In this document: one piece after another, positions 33,901 through 45,469 of the stretch
How the letters are laid out: every line of letters starts with the position of its first letter
How positions within the stretch are numbered: the stretch's first letter is position 1
The notes under the pieces: generated by a model
The model's database searches: none
Seen by the model: the letters and a program-made list of their open reading frames with translations, nothing else
Told to the model about the DNA's origin: nothing
Translations under genes and position numbers: made by a program
NCBI GenBank assembly: GCA_037833965.1
Contig: AP031355.1
Coordinates: forward strand, 2,753,501-2,817,500
DNA from: Marchantia polymorpha subsp. ruderalis
Taxonomy: Eukaryota; Streptophyta; Marchantiopsida; Marchantiales; Marchantiaceae
Length of the DNA stretch: 64,000 nucleotides
Reading direction: 5' to 3'

Positions 33901-36900
33901 CTCGGATTATCCATTTGTTTGTGAGTGTGGTCAAGACTTCTTGTGGGTCTATCAACCCCGATCCGCCCACCAATTTACCTACGCAGCAATGGGTCCATCA
34001 AACTAGAGGTCGGGAGTGCTCTTCATTCCCTGACCACAAAAAAATTTGAAGTGATGCGCGAATGTTGTTAAGTATTGCCTTTGATCCACCCATTAAACTA
34101 AGAAAGTACCTCAGCGTCAACAATAACACAGAGTTCATGATCACTGTCTGGGCTACCAAGGAAAGGTGAATGAACTTCTGATAATGTAGCTTGCGGTTGA
34201 CCTTCTTAGCAAGAAAAGCATCAACATCCGTTGTCGCTAAGAAGACGTCAAAGTGCGTTCCAAGGAGCTTAGATAGAAAATTTGATGGGGCAATCTCATA
34301 TCCAAAATTGGCTAACCACTATGGAGAAGGGTCTCGGCCATACCAATAAAGAACACACTTTTCATGATTGATCGTGAGACTTGTTGCTAATCCAAAGTCT
34401 CGAAGCAAGTTGGAGACGACAAAGAGATTTTTTTGAGTTTCGCAAATAGAGTAAGCAGTGTCGTTGGCGAACTGCGACATCACTTGTTAAGTAACTCCAT
34501 CCGGGAGCAAAATACCTCTTAGTCGGATTGTGAAGAGCTCATGGTTGGAGATCGTTGCTAGTAATTCTACAATGATAAGATATAGATAAGGGGCGAGGGG
34601 CATCGCTGCCGGAACCCTCGCCTGATTGGAAAAGCTTTCGTCTTGAAACTGTTAATGAACACAGCTGGCAACGCATCCATAAGTAGGATCTGCAACATCT
34701 TGACAAGTGAATCCGGGATGCCCATTTTCATGACTTTGAACATAAAAGACCAACATACAGTGTCATAGGCCTTGCAGAAGTCCAATTGAAGCATGATGAG
34801 ATCCTGATTGGATTTTGGAGCCTAGTCAATTGTTTTCATTCTACATAAGATTATCATATAACATGTAGGGAGGATAAGAAGGCCATTTGCTCTTCATGGA
34901 TCACCTTGGGTTATAACACATGGAGTCAAAGTTGAAGTAATTTTGCCCATATCTTGTATGAAGTATTCAATGACATAAGAGTTCGCCAATTTTGAATCAT
35001 TTCAAACTCTTCTTCTTTTGGGAGAAGCACCACCAACCCAGTGTTCATTCCTAGTGGCAATTGCCCGTCATCGAAACATTGGTAAGCATTTGGCAAAAAT
35101 CTTTTTCTATGAGTCCCCATAATTTTATGTAGAATTTTGTAAGTACGCAGTCTCGACTTGGACTTTTCTCCGTTGCCATTTTCTTCAAGGCAGCTAGGAC
35201 TTCTGGTTCCTCCAGCTTTCTACCGAGTTCCTCAAGAACTGATGTTGGGAATCTATCGATGAATGATGCCATGATGAGTTTGAGAGAGGCAACCTCGACC
35301 GCTTGATGACTTTCCGTGGGTACCTGTTTAGCGTAAAGTTCTCGGTAATAGGACAAAGCACGCTCTTCAATCGCCTTCCGGCTTGTGAATTAAACCTTGT
35401 GGTGATCATAGAGGGTAGTGATATGCGCATTGGATCCTCGCTTGTGTACCGCTCAAAAAACCTCTCGGCTTACTTGATCCCCTTGCTGTTTTCATTTGAT
35501 TTTTTATTGAGCTTTTTGGCCTGCCAACTTTTGATCCTAGACGTTTGCCAGACGCGTGCGTATTGCTCCATGAGGCTTCATGAGTAGAACGTCTTCTAGC
35601 GATTGCTGTGCTCATTTTGTGGCTTCATCAAGCTGCGCAATTAGCAAATCTTTGTCAACACGTAGCTTCATCGCTTGAAGGCGACAGAATTTATGCTAGA
35701 AGCGAGTTACATTCCAGAGTTTTGAAAAAAAGGTCGAGTCTGCGTTGGCTTCTGGCCAAATTCTTTGGATGTCGGGTGTTGCCTCCTCCAACTAGTACGC
35801 ACTCATTTTCCAATGAGTTTGCCTAGGAGGTAGCTCTGCTAACTTGATCGACGCGAACACTAGGTGGTGATCCGACCTTGGAAGATTGCTTTTGATAATA
35901 TAGTGAATAAGGGAGCGCGCTGAGTCACTTGCTTGGGCTCAAAACAACAAACAAGCTAAAAACAACTTGTCTAGGCGCGCAAGTGATCTCTCTTGCTGCA
36001 ACCGATTGTTGTTCCACGAGTATTTGACTACCTGCTAACCGTGGATTTTCATAAACGTGAAGCGCCATTTTCATGACTTCAAAGAGAGCACGGCCCTGTG
36101 AGTAATCATCGTGATCACATGATGTGATTTATTAGTCCATCCCTCCATCATGTTGAAGTCACATAGCAGTAGCCAACGACACGGTTGAGGAAGATCCTTC
36201 CCTATTGATCTCCATAGAAAACACTGCTCCATCGATTCATTTGGTGCATATATATGTGTCAGTCCTATGTCGCCTCCTGACATGCCAGTGAGAATCACCC
36301 ATCGGAACCTATTGTTAGATAGTGAGACAGATTGCATGGCATTTTTGAACAATCGCAGATTTATAAGAGTCAAGACTCCGCCACATCCTACTCCTTCCTC
36401 ATGTTCATCGTAACCGTAGCCAACAGACGCTTTGAGTTCATAGCACATCGCCTATCTTTATAATTTTTGTCCTACTTGTGTAAGTGCATTGCCCCATAGT
36501 TTATGCTCTTGGATGGCTATCAGATCTGGTGAGTGGTTGCAGTCCCAAATGGAGTCTTGCATCATGTTCACGGCCGAATCCTCATTGAGGCCGCAAACAT
36601 TGATTGATATTAGGTGTACAATCGTGATACTCTCGAAGGAGTTTCAGCGTCAATCTCCAACGCGTATGATATTTGGCAGCCTGAATTTCCATACATCACA
36701 TGTGGTAGGAGAGTGAGTGGGGGCCATGACTTTCTACCTGGCAGTTGCGCGTGGTGCGCGTACAGACGATGGACTAGGTGTTGCGGTGTCAGGAGCCATA
36801 CTTGTGTTGTTACTGGCCTCAATAGCAGGATCAAAGGATTGAGTAACTGCCGGGGCAGCGTTCTCCTCCATCCTATCATTGTTCGGCTGCGGTGCTTCAA

Positions 36901-38100
36901 AACTTGAAGCATAGTGACAGTCTACGACTGTTCACAGTAGAGACGCAGGAATGGGAAGGAGACTTGTAGTTGCATCTTCGAGCAGTTTTGTGTCACCTGA
37001 TATTTTGAGAAGGATGGGCTGCGACACGGTTTGTGGAGGTAAAGTGCATGTGACTTCGGCCAGCCGACACTGCCTTTTTACTTTACTTTTTTCTTTCTAT
37101 ATCCCTCTCCCTTGTTTTTAGTTACTCATCAAATGGCACTTTGCCTATGTTTATGAGCTTAATGATTTCCTGATGAGGGGGCAGGAAGGGACGGAGGACT
37201 GATACCCTTCATGAATGACGGGCATCAGAGGTACGTTGGTCTCCTACAGCCCCACTACTTCAACTATAGGAGTTGGGCTCTCTACACAACTAATTGGTGT
37301 TTGAGAGTCAGCATATTCCAAGAGGTGAACAGGCTGAAAGCCGTTGGCTGAGTCGACATTCATCACATCTTGGTCCAAAAGTACACCATTCACCTTCAAG
37401 GAATCAGATGTAGTGCCTATGATGTCGTGCCTCGATAAGATTTTTTTGTCAGTTAAACCTTCTCCCACCCGTTTCATTCATACTTAGGAGTCAAACGTGA
37501 TTTTCTGGTTTAGTAATGATTCTCGCTGCAATCTTTGTCGTCGTGCGGATCAAATGGTCCAAATAATGCTCACTCAATTTTGATTCTTTTGCGTCCTGCA
37601 TTTGATTATTTGGCTCCGAACTGACCATCGGAACGATGGACTTTATTGAACTGGACTTATTCTAAGTAGGAGGATTTTGGGGTTCCACGTCCCATCCCCT
37701 CGGCCGTGTTTGAATGCGTCTAGTGGCCTGTGCTGGTACTATCGGTTGACTTGGAGATTGGAGTGACTCCTCGTGAACCTGCAACGGATTTGGCAGTACA
37801 ACCTATGCCGATAGGGTGGCGTTATTGCCTGAAAATCACGGCCAGCCTCCTCTGGAGACAAGGCTTGTAAAGTAGGAGCATCCGTGTTTGGAACTCCCAT
37901 GATGAACTAAGATGGCTTGCTACGTTTGCCCCCCAACAGTATGAATCCTTTGGCGTTTGGTTGGGGAGGCTGCTGGTTCTCTGGTGGACTTTGGTACGCT
38001 CGATTACGATGATGTGGCCGGTAGCAAGGGGGATGCTGGAAAGAGTTTCAACTGGAGTTTCATGTGGAGGTTCAGCTGCTTCTCGGGAATATGGCGCTTG
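30943..38100 (-). mobile_element. LINE of a second lineage (endonuclease, reverse transcriptase, zf-RVT), old copy
   Basis: Read on the minus strand. 38100-36650 holds a poorly preserved ORF1-like or 5' region. An exonuclease-endonuclease-phosphatase type endonuclease starts near 36625 (SINVCGLNED, DLIAIQEHKLW, then IYAPNES and WLLLCDFNMMEG). Reverse transcriptase spans about 35360-34400 (YRELYAKQVP, GLVVLLPKEEEFEMIQNWRT, LDFCKAYDTVCWSFMFKVM), with FANDT where FADDT is expected. GSGLIDPQEVLTTLTNKWI lies near 33960, and a C-terminal zinc finger (LWSIYHRTVEVNQWHHQ, NLCVCCEAGEHESILHCF) near 31650-31560. The 3' end has an A-rich tail at about 30943. Many stops and frame changes show a dead copy. 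A segment at about 31920-33255 interrupts it and carries the chaperone fragment listed separately. This LINE differs in domain plan from the one at 17440. Confidence 0.8.
32585..33163 (+). pseudogene. HYOU1 / Hsp70-17-type ER chaperone, C-terminal fragment
   Basis: One plus-strand frame, broken by two stop codons, gives about 190 residues matching the C-terminal helical part of plant Hsp70-17 (the HYOU1/Grp170 relative of the ER): AELIVKKKLRRRTIRIPLEI, then MEKLHLKDAEKRKTA, AKNSLEAYATKDKFESLEGI, VSTEEQR, EAEDWLYTNGEDATAAEFKK, and TETLEEWEESKPW, ending at a stop at 33163. The order of motifs (KKLRRRT.R.PL, KDAE.R.TAE.KN.LE.Y, E..DWLY.DGEDA.ATEF) is that of the family. The nucleotide-binding domain is absent, so this cannot be a working chaperone. 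It sits within the minus-strand LINE in the opposite direction, inside an insert of about 1.3 kb. Whether it is a processed copy or a captured genomic piece is not clear. Confidence 0.8.
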
Positions 38101-38699
38101 AGAGCTTTATCCATCACCAACTGTGTTCACCCTCCTGCTTGAGGAGAGTGGCTGCACGGAATTTGTCCACACAGAAAGAAGGGCTGGGGGATTTTGATAA
38201 AATCTAACACGTGAGTTTCGGTCACCCACGATCCGAAAGAATGTTGAGAGGTACGGGAGTACGTCAAGCTTCACGTCATCCGGTCTTCTTCACCGTCTGA
38301 GCCTCACGGACTGCGACTGCGATTGACACTCCCATGTTGCCTGTGTACCCGGTTGGTAAAACCCCTCATCCTAAACCCACGCGCTCTCATATTCGAGTCG
38401 GCAATGACTCTTCCATAGAGTTTCAAATGATCGTCGCAGTCTTCACTTTCATGACTGTGCCGTATCTTCTGTCGATACTGCACAGTACAGCGTACTGTAC
38501 AAGATTATTACCTGCCAGGATTGTGTCCCAAGGATCAACATTGTGTTGGTGCTGATTCGCCTTGCCGTAACAATGGCATTGTGAGTTCAAATCCTGGTGG
38601 TGCTCGCAATTTAACACATATGGAAGGAATTGTAATATGGATAACATTGAATCGTTTACGAGCTCCTAATTAGGAGCTCGTAAAACGAGTAAGTTTACG
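38101..38699. other. Spacer between the LINE and the gypsy fossil
   Basis: No gene seen. It contains a short inverted repeat around 38483-38503 (ACAGTAC and GTACTGT), a tRNA B-box-like GAGTTCAAATCCTGG near 38582 without a matching A box, and the palindrome at 38655. Confidence 0.4.
38655..38684. repeat. Perfect 30 bp palindrome
   Basis: TTTACGAGCTCCTAA is followed directly by its reverse complement TTAGGAGCTCGTAAA, with no spacer. It marks the change from moderately GC-rich LINE-side sequence to the AT-rich fossil on the right. Confidence 0.95.
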
Positions 38700-40500
38700 G
38701 AGAGAGTGTAACCATACATATAACTATTGAAATTTTTAAGTTTTTTTGAGATGGTATGGAAATAGATTGAGTTTTATAATAGTTTGAAGAGTTGTTTATG
38801 AGTGGTGAAGTTGCAATGACGATTTTACAATTCAAAGGTATGAGGATTTAGAATCATTCTTAAGAAAATATAAAAGAACTTGTATGATTACGGAAAGTAG
38901 AATTACAAAAAATTGATTCACATGTTTGCTAGAGTTTCTTGAAGTAAGAGCTTGTTAATGGTATGAAAAACAATCAAAATCTACCAAGTTATCTTGGAAA
39001 CATTTGATTGTAGTATTGATCTCTGAGTTTGATAGAAAGTAATTTTACAAGTCTCTTATTTGTGAGCTAAGTCAAGTTAAACAAGGAATTTTAGAGGAGT
39101 TGAAGGATTACACATATATAGTACAAGGTTTGTCTTTTTTTACTTTTCATGGTTTACGCGTCCAAGTACATAGTGCCAAAAATTCAATTTTTTAAGTAAT
39201 AAAAGCATTGGTGGTAAAACATTTCATGATTGGATTGCTATTTAATATACTACAACAAGTTAAGTATGAGGTATAGATACTTTGAAGTATGTTATCAGCA
39301 TTGCCGGAAAGAGGTTGGCTTGGTTGGAGTCGATACCGGTAATATTACCAAAGTATATAGTGGATATTCATAATATTCAATTGTGGACTATATTTTTGAT
39401 AAGTTTACTTCAACACTTTTCAAAAATAGAGGTTGCTATGAAACAACTGGTGTCACAAATAACCTAATTTAGTGTTTATACTCTTCAATCGCAAATTTTT
39501 ACAATACGGAATGAGATTTTAACAAGATGCAAGAAAATGTGCCACATTTTGAAAGATTGTTCAAATTGTGATGCAAAGCGAGTTACTTCATCAAGACGAT
39601 TTATTTTTGTGGATGACAAAAGTAAGGATAGTGTGAAACTGGTTGAGATTCAAGACAAAACTTAAAAGATGTAGATTGCCAATTTTGAAGAATTCTTTAC
39701 GCAATGGGATCAATGTTATGGTGACAAAACGTATGCAAGAACAATTCCAATCACAAAGCGTAAAACGGATGAAGGAAATGGCAAGGAACAATGGATTAAA
39801 GAAATTTTGATCAAGATGGCTTGGTTTTCAGGATTTTTTAATATGAAATATTTAGGTTTGTGCTCAATTTTAGATTAAGTGGTATTAAAAAAACAAACAT
39901 CACAATCGGATAATTCATAACAATGATTCCATCAGTTCGCAAAATATTTAGTAAGAGTATGTTGACACACAAGGTTCAATACCTTCACAATCTTTCAATA
40001 AAATTGCAATTCATTTGATAAGTATAGACGTTGGATGTCATGATTTATGTTGAGAATTTTCTTAGTAGATGAGGGAGCGGGTGTCAATGAGATATGTGGG
40101 CCTTAATATTAAAAGATCTTCATTCATTATCTTAAAAATAACAAATCAAAGAATTTGTAAAACTCTAGGTATAATATCCAATGTGTGTGTTAATGTTTTA
40201 ATAATTTTTACGGTCGTGAATTTTCATGTGGTGTTAAAAGAAGAGCATAAGACTAATCCGACTCCAATTTGAAATGGTTCACAATTTTAAATCCAAATGA
40301 ATATACACAAACAATTCATTGGATGAAGAGGTTGGCCACTACGCAATTGAAGAAGTTTCAAAGTGAGAATTTTTGCCACAAATACAATTTCTTGCAAAAC
40401 AAAGAAGGTATACATTTGATAAATAAGATAAATTTGAATTATTACAATTATGAGTACTATAGTTATTTTGTATCAAGATATAGGACTTAAGTGTTGACAA
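38700..40500 (+). mobile_element. Ty3/gypsy-like gag-protease fossil, heavily decayed
   Basis: Plus-strand similarity to a retrotransposon gag runs at about 38830-39150 (pieces such as SWKHLIVVLISEFDRK and SLICELSQVKQGILEEL). A retropepsin-like protease region follows at about 40045-40300 (LVDEGAGVNEICG, where families have VDGGAGVNI, then FIILKITNQRICKTLGI and VNFHV). Reverse transcriptase and integrase are not found next to it and no flanking LTRs were recognised, so it is a fragment. The region is very AT-rich, which fits long silencing and deamination of methylated C, and it is clearly broken in many places. It is probably among the oldest elements in the window. Confidence 0.6.
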
Positions 40501-41146
40501 GGGTGAGAGCTACAATCCTTTATGGAACCTTTATTTATGATTCTTTCTTCTTTTACTTTATTTGCTTCAATGTCAAAAGTACAACAATACCAACAAATCT
40601 TTAGTTTATGCGTTTTGGTGATAATGACTAGAATTCTTTCACGACAACACATCAAACCTGCCATTATAAAGAGTTTGACAGAAATACTGGTTTGATTCAT
40701 ATGGCCAAACGTTCCTTTGAACTCTGATACCACTAGCGCAAAGATATTACAATACTTGGGAACTTTTACGTTCTTCTTTCTAGCCACCTTTGAAGTAACT
40801 AAAGGGGTATCAAAATTAGTTCAGATGCTTTAGTATAACTTTATATCAGAATCTATGAAATGCCCAACTTGTCGTACTTCAGTGACGACTACTCGCAATT
40901 TACGAAATTCTGCTATGCGTAATTACAAAAATGATTTTGTAGATCCTTGCATGATTCTGGGTTTACATTTCGCATTGTTTATAATACATTTACACAACTT
41001 CCCTGGTTGGTTTATGACAGGATTTATACCACGGCATCTCTATTCAGGATGGTGCTGATTCAGTAGGAAAGGTAACAACTAGAGCCGTTACAGATCACCA
41101 TGCAACGTGAAAATCACCTTCGTGTGAAGACAGTTCTGTAGGTTAT

Positions 41147-41176
41147 TCGTGAGCTGATCGATGGATCAGCTCACGA
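41147..41176. repeat. Perfect hairpin, 13 bp arms and 4-base loop
   Basis: TCGTGAGCTGATC (41147-41159), loop GATG, GATCAGCTCACGA (41164-41176). No T-run follows that would mark a terminator of RNA polymerase III. Confidence 0.92.
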
Positions 41177-43002
41177 GTTCATGACGGAAACGAAGTTTTA
41201 GAAACTTTTAAGTGTCCTTCTTCTATGGGAAACATCCGGATTGGGGTATGCGAGGGTAACATCTGAGTGGGTTTCCAACCATCACGTAGCATTATGGAAC
41301 TTACCTGATTTTAGTGACTGACTTCAAACTGTATGGTGTGGCTGGATTGCTGATTTAAAGCGCAAGCTTGACTTTGGACAACAAGTACGTGGAGTATTTC
41401 TCCGTAAGATGCATTGATGGGGTGAACGCCCGAGGTAATCGAACACGGAACGTTCTGACATGAGGCATCCAGGTACCAACAACACCAAGAAAGCGGTATG
41501 GATAGAGGAGGCAATCCAGCTTTCTCGTTCGGTGCATCTGATCTTGAGATAGAAAAGGATGATGAATGAGAGGAGAGGCTGTAGAGCCGTCGGTGTCTGA
41601 AGCTTGAACAACGTGCTCATAGATGCAAAAGCTTTCATAAAAACATTAGAAGAAGGAAACCTCGCAGCATTTTGTTCACCGTACCAGTTCTTATCATAAG
41701 CATAATTGTACAATACGAGTGCAGAAAGCGTATGAACATGAATTTACTCGAGCACAGCATCAGATCGTCTGTCAAATCCGCTTATAACACTCTCTCGTTG
41801 GTTTCTGAGTTTCAAGTGCCACCACTGCAAATCCGATGGTAAGAGCCTCGGTACCAAGGCAGATCTTCAGATGGTGATTGTTGTTGTAGACAGGACAAGT
41901 ATACGTGCATACTCGATCAACAGTTTATTCAACTAGTTCTTCTAGATCTACTCAAGCTCATGTGTAGAAACCATCCGAATTTCAACCTTTTCGTATTCGC
42001 TCTCGATGCGTGACTGCAATCAGCAGGAAAAGACTGGAACTCGAAGGTTTGGGCACACCAGCCGATAAAGAAGTAATTTTTTTCCTCCCCAGGACATTGA
42101 GTTTCTGTTGCTCTATAACCTCGACTTGTGAAGTATAACGTGTCCATAAGGAGAATTCTGCATGGCCTGGATCAATGGCAAGTACAAGGTGGATCATTCA
42201 TCCCGTTCTACATAACCGAATTGAGGATCGTCGTTTGTTTGCCTCTTTTCTGTTTCCGTTCGAAGGGCAGAACACTGAAAAGCTGGTCGAGCCTGTCCAT
42301 AACTAATTGTTTCTCAGAAACCGAGACGTTACAAATCTTTCAACAACTACCAGTACTCCTCATGAAAGGTCAACAAAGACACCATCAACTTGCTAGCATA
42401 GAGTTCAACCTGTACGTAGATTGTAACTGTCATAGATTCAGATAATTTGGAAGCGTGCACAGTGGGGAGAATAAAACAGTCCTCAGATAGGATCCTTCTA
42501 GCACAAAACCTCAAATTATAAGCTTCCTACTCTATCATTCGTTCCATGCCGGAAATATCATAGAGGAGATCAAGGCTATCTTCTGCTGACATGTAGAAGA
42601 TGTTTCAGTGAAGGTTAGTATTTGTTTGAGTCTGCCTGGTTTCCAATAAAGTTATTGAGGATCAAAGCATGAGACAGCCGATTGACTGTTCCTCTGTATT
42701 TACCACACTCACGGTGATGGAGAGGTTGAAAAAGGTAGCAGCATGGAGGAAATCGTTCTAGGGAACCACGACGCCAACTAAAAGCATATGTTAATATGCT
42801 TTCGTGTTTACATGCTTTCGAAAACAACGGTGAAATATTATACTTTCATTCTTTGAGTCCAAGACACGATTCAAGCACTGAACCCAAAATCACATGGCGA
42901 AATCTATTCTCTGACACCCGTTATGATAAACTCTGGTATACGCTTATAATCATTTATTATTTTATGTCATGAAGATGAACCAGAATAGATGGTAGATGTT
43001 TA

Positions 43003-43289
43003 TCCAAGTAAGCGTCCAGGCACCAGAACACATGACTTCCACTGCTGACCAGGCGGGGTGAGAAACTTGTGCGACCTTAACAAACATCGTCCATCTGCGA
43101 GAGCACGATTCCCAAAATCTCTGAGAAAGGCAATCCTAGGGCTTCGTAGTACGTTTGATGCCCATGTGAAGCCTTCACGTGATGGGTGAGATGCACACTT
43201 TGGTTTCTTCAGGAGATTTAGGTACTACAACCTGCAGCAGCTAGCCCTTCCGCTTCACGTATTCCTATAATATACTTGGATCTGTGCAG
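43003..43289 (+). repeat. Left arm of a 285 bp inverted repeat pair
   Basis: Starts TCCAAGTAAGCGTCCAGGCA and ends TTGGATCTGTGCAG. Its reverse complement recurs at 50896-51180 with scattered substitutions and small indels. The similarity stops sharply at CTGTGCAG. No coding sequence was recognised in it. Confidence 0.88.
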
Positions 43290-43330
43290 GAATTTTGGGA
43301 GACGGGAGACAAAAAGGGCGTAGTTGCATG

Positions 43331-43380
43331 GACCGAGAATTCCATTCTGAATTCTCGGTCAATTCCATTCTGAATTGACC
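43331..43380. repeat. Two overlapping hairpins sharing one arm segment and the same loop
   Basis: The first is GACCGAGAATTC (43331-43342), loop CATTCT, GAATTCTCGGTC (43349-43360). The second is GGTCAATTC (43357-43365), loop CATTCT, GAATTGACC (43372-43380). Both are perfect, and they share GGTC at 43357-43360, so only one can form at a time. Confidence 0.93.
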
Positions 43381-43698
43381 GTCTGCTCTCAGAATGAAAC
43401 CACAAGCGTGCCGTCAGACTCCCTGGAACACTATGACCTGGAGTTTATTTATTCTTCACTGCGTTATAGGTTCCAGGTTTCTATAATGCTTATATTCGTG
43501 AGATCTCACTTCAAAAACGTTGGAAGGGATTGTCGCAAGTCCAGCTTCACAGATTGCGGTTGTTAGGGGAAGATTACTAAGTGCAGGGCTGGGACGCGGA
43601 CTCAGAGCTTAGAGTCCAGCTCTTCCCGGCGCTTCTAGATCGCCGTAATGTTCACGAATTAGATTACTGCCCAAGTGAGCTCAGCTTCCAACTTATTC

Positions 43699-43731
43699 TC
43701 CGAGTCGCAGTTGTCAATTCTGCGACTCGGA
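43699..43731. repeat. Perfect hairpin, 12 bp arms and 9-base loop
   Basis: TCCGAGTCGCAG (43699-43710), loop TTGTCAATT, CTGCGACTCGGA (43720-43731). Confidence 0.93.
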
Positions 43732-44827
43732 AAAGTTGAATCGAAGAAGGCTTCAATCAATTATCCTCTTCCGTTACAACTCGACGGTAACAATGGTTAC
43801 TCGACAGGGTATGACCACGTCAATCGGCTCGACAGGTTGGGGATTTTATAATTTTAGCATTGACATTATAAACGTAATTTTTTACTCCCGCCAGAGAAAA
43901 ATCAGAAACCACCTCGATTTGAAACCGATCTGAGTTTGTAATAACCTTTGATCAAGATTACACTGTCTAAAGTAATCAACTCAAAAAGTAGATGGAGAAT
44001 CCAAACAAAGTAGTGTTTTGAGTGCATACTCCACGAACACGATCTCACTATTGAGCGTCTAGAGTTCTTAGGTACGTCTATAAGAAAACTCGTCGAGTAG
44101 GGGGCATTTTGCAGCACAATAAATTATTGACAATCTGCTGACAGTGTAAGAATTCACAAGTTTTTAAATCATCAGGTGCTGAAGATTCTGTTTTTTAAAG
44201 CTGGTTAAGAAGCTCGCGTGATGTGCTGCTATTCAGAGGTCGGTGCCTGAAGTCTCCAATCCAGAAACCTCCATGGCTATAGATCCAAGACGGAGGAGTG
44301 CCGCGGGATAGATGGCGCTTAGATCTAGGAGAACTCAGAAGGGGAGGCCTTCAGAACTCTGTGGAATTTTGATATAACGCAGCTCCCTCCAGTATAACAG
44401 ACTAGCCTTTGCAACGTTCATTGCAGTCTGACACAAGTGCCCCGATGCACGATCTAGCGTCCTTGAGACGAATGTGCTGCGCGTAGCTGGTTCTGCTTTG
44501 GATACAGATACGGTCGGCTTGGTCCTGCAGAGAACGAGATTCATGCCCATCGTCGAGTTCACTTTTTTCAAATAGCATTCAGCTGAGGGCTAGAGTGATG
44601 GCAATTCGTACTCGGCTCAAGCTTGCGGAACTAAGGCATGAAGTCTGCTCGAGGTCAGTCAGTGTCGGATGTGAGCTGCATCTTCGTGTATAATAGAATG
44701 TACTGAATTCTGTCATCCGCCTTTTGAAGGCCTGCATTGGATTCTTCCCTCCAGATGTCTCTGAATGGGACATCGAGTTTTCGTACCTAGTCTTCAGGTC
44801 TGAGGAGCCAGGATCTAAATCGCTGGC

Positions 44828-45469
44828 ATGGCACCCGCAACAATACTAGGGGAGGATGTGCCCTCTTCAGTCACTACAATATCTCATGTCAGTCTGATTA
44901 TGGACATTGGAGGAGTGCTGCTGAATCCGAAACTGGGCGTGAACTACGTGACGGGTATCCGACCGTATCAATCCAAGTGCATTTTGCGGAGCAAGACATG
45001 GTTCGAGTGTCAGATGGGTAAGCTGTCGGTGGACAAAGCGTACAGTATGCTGGCCAAAGAGAACGACTATCCAGAAGAGGAGAATCGGACATTCGACCGG
45101 AAGACCCTGGTGGAAATCGAAGAGTTTTTCGAGCCGGCCAAGAGTGTGAAGGGCAAAATGAAGTTGCCTTGCATGACCTATAGTCTTGCAGAAGACTTCG
45201 ATCATGATGAAGACGTTCCCTCACGTGCTCGCCATCTTCGACGAGTGTTTCACTTCAGCAGCTGCCGGGACGAAGAAGCCCATCGTCACCTTCTACAAGC
45301 ACGTCTTGCAGGAGGAGGAGACCAACGCCTCGAGTCAATGTTCTCCGACGTCTATCGAGTCAGCGTCATGACTGCCGATTCCGTGGGATTCACGTCCGAT
45401 CTCGCAAGAGAGAAACACCAGGATGCTGTCAAGTTTCTGGTATTCCATTTTCGGTCCAGAGAGGACTGA
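44828..45469 (+). pseudogene. HAD-superfamily hydrolase-like gene, probably frameshifted
   Basis: The ATG at 44828 opens a frame with LIMDIGGVLLNP, which carries the nucleophile Asp of HAD motif I in the DxGGVL form seen in the ACAD10/soluble-epoxide-hydrolase-N group. A cap-like region follows (TWFECQMGKLSVDKAYSML), then KLPCMTYSLAEDFDHD, the position of the motif II strand. The expected continuation is in another frame: FPHVLAIFDECFTSAAAGTK then KPIVTFYKHVLQEEETN (about 45211-45330), where families show FD.VF.SA..G.RKPD..FY.HVL. The original frame resumes with TADSVGFTSDLAREKHQDAV and ends at 45469. Two compensating frame changes near 45210 and 45340 explain this; the motif III KPD reads KPI. 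A sequencing error or unrecognised intron is possible. A further open stretch after an AG at 45552 (DILKTFLSTDPPLDAEL) may be a later exon. Confidence 0.6.

Larger units (their letters stand above)
40501..44827. other. Spacer rich in short inverted repeats, no gene recognised
   Basis: Open stretches exist on both strands (for example 41324-41713 minus and 42128-42445 plus), but none has a domain that I know. Notable structures are the hairpins at 41147, 43331 and 43699 and one arm of the 285 bp inverted repeat pair at 43003, each listed separately. Confidence 0.4.

Noticed and set aside
38540-38612. tRNA-like 3' end GAGTTCAAATCCTGG
   Set aside because: Only the T-arm pattern is present; the D and anticodon arms cannot be formed.
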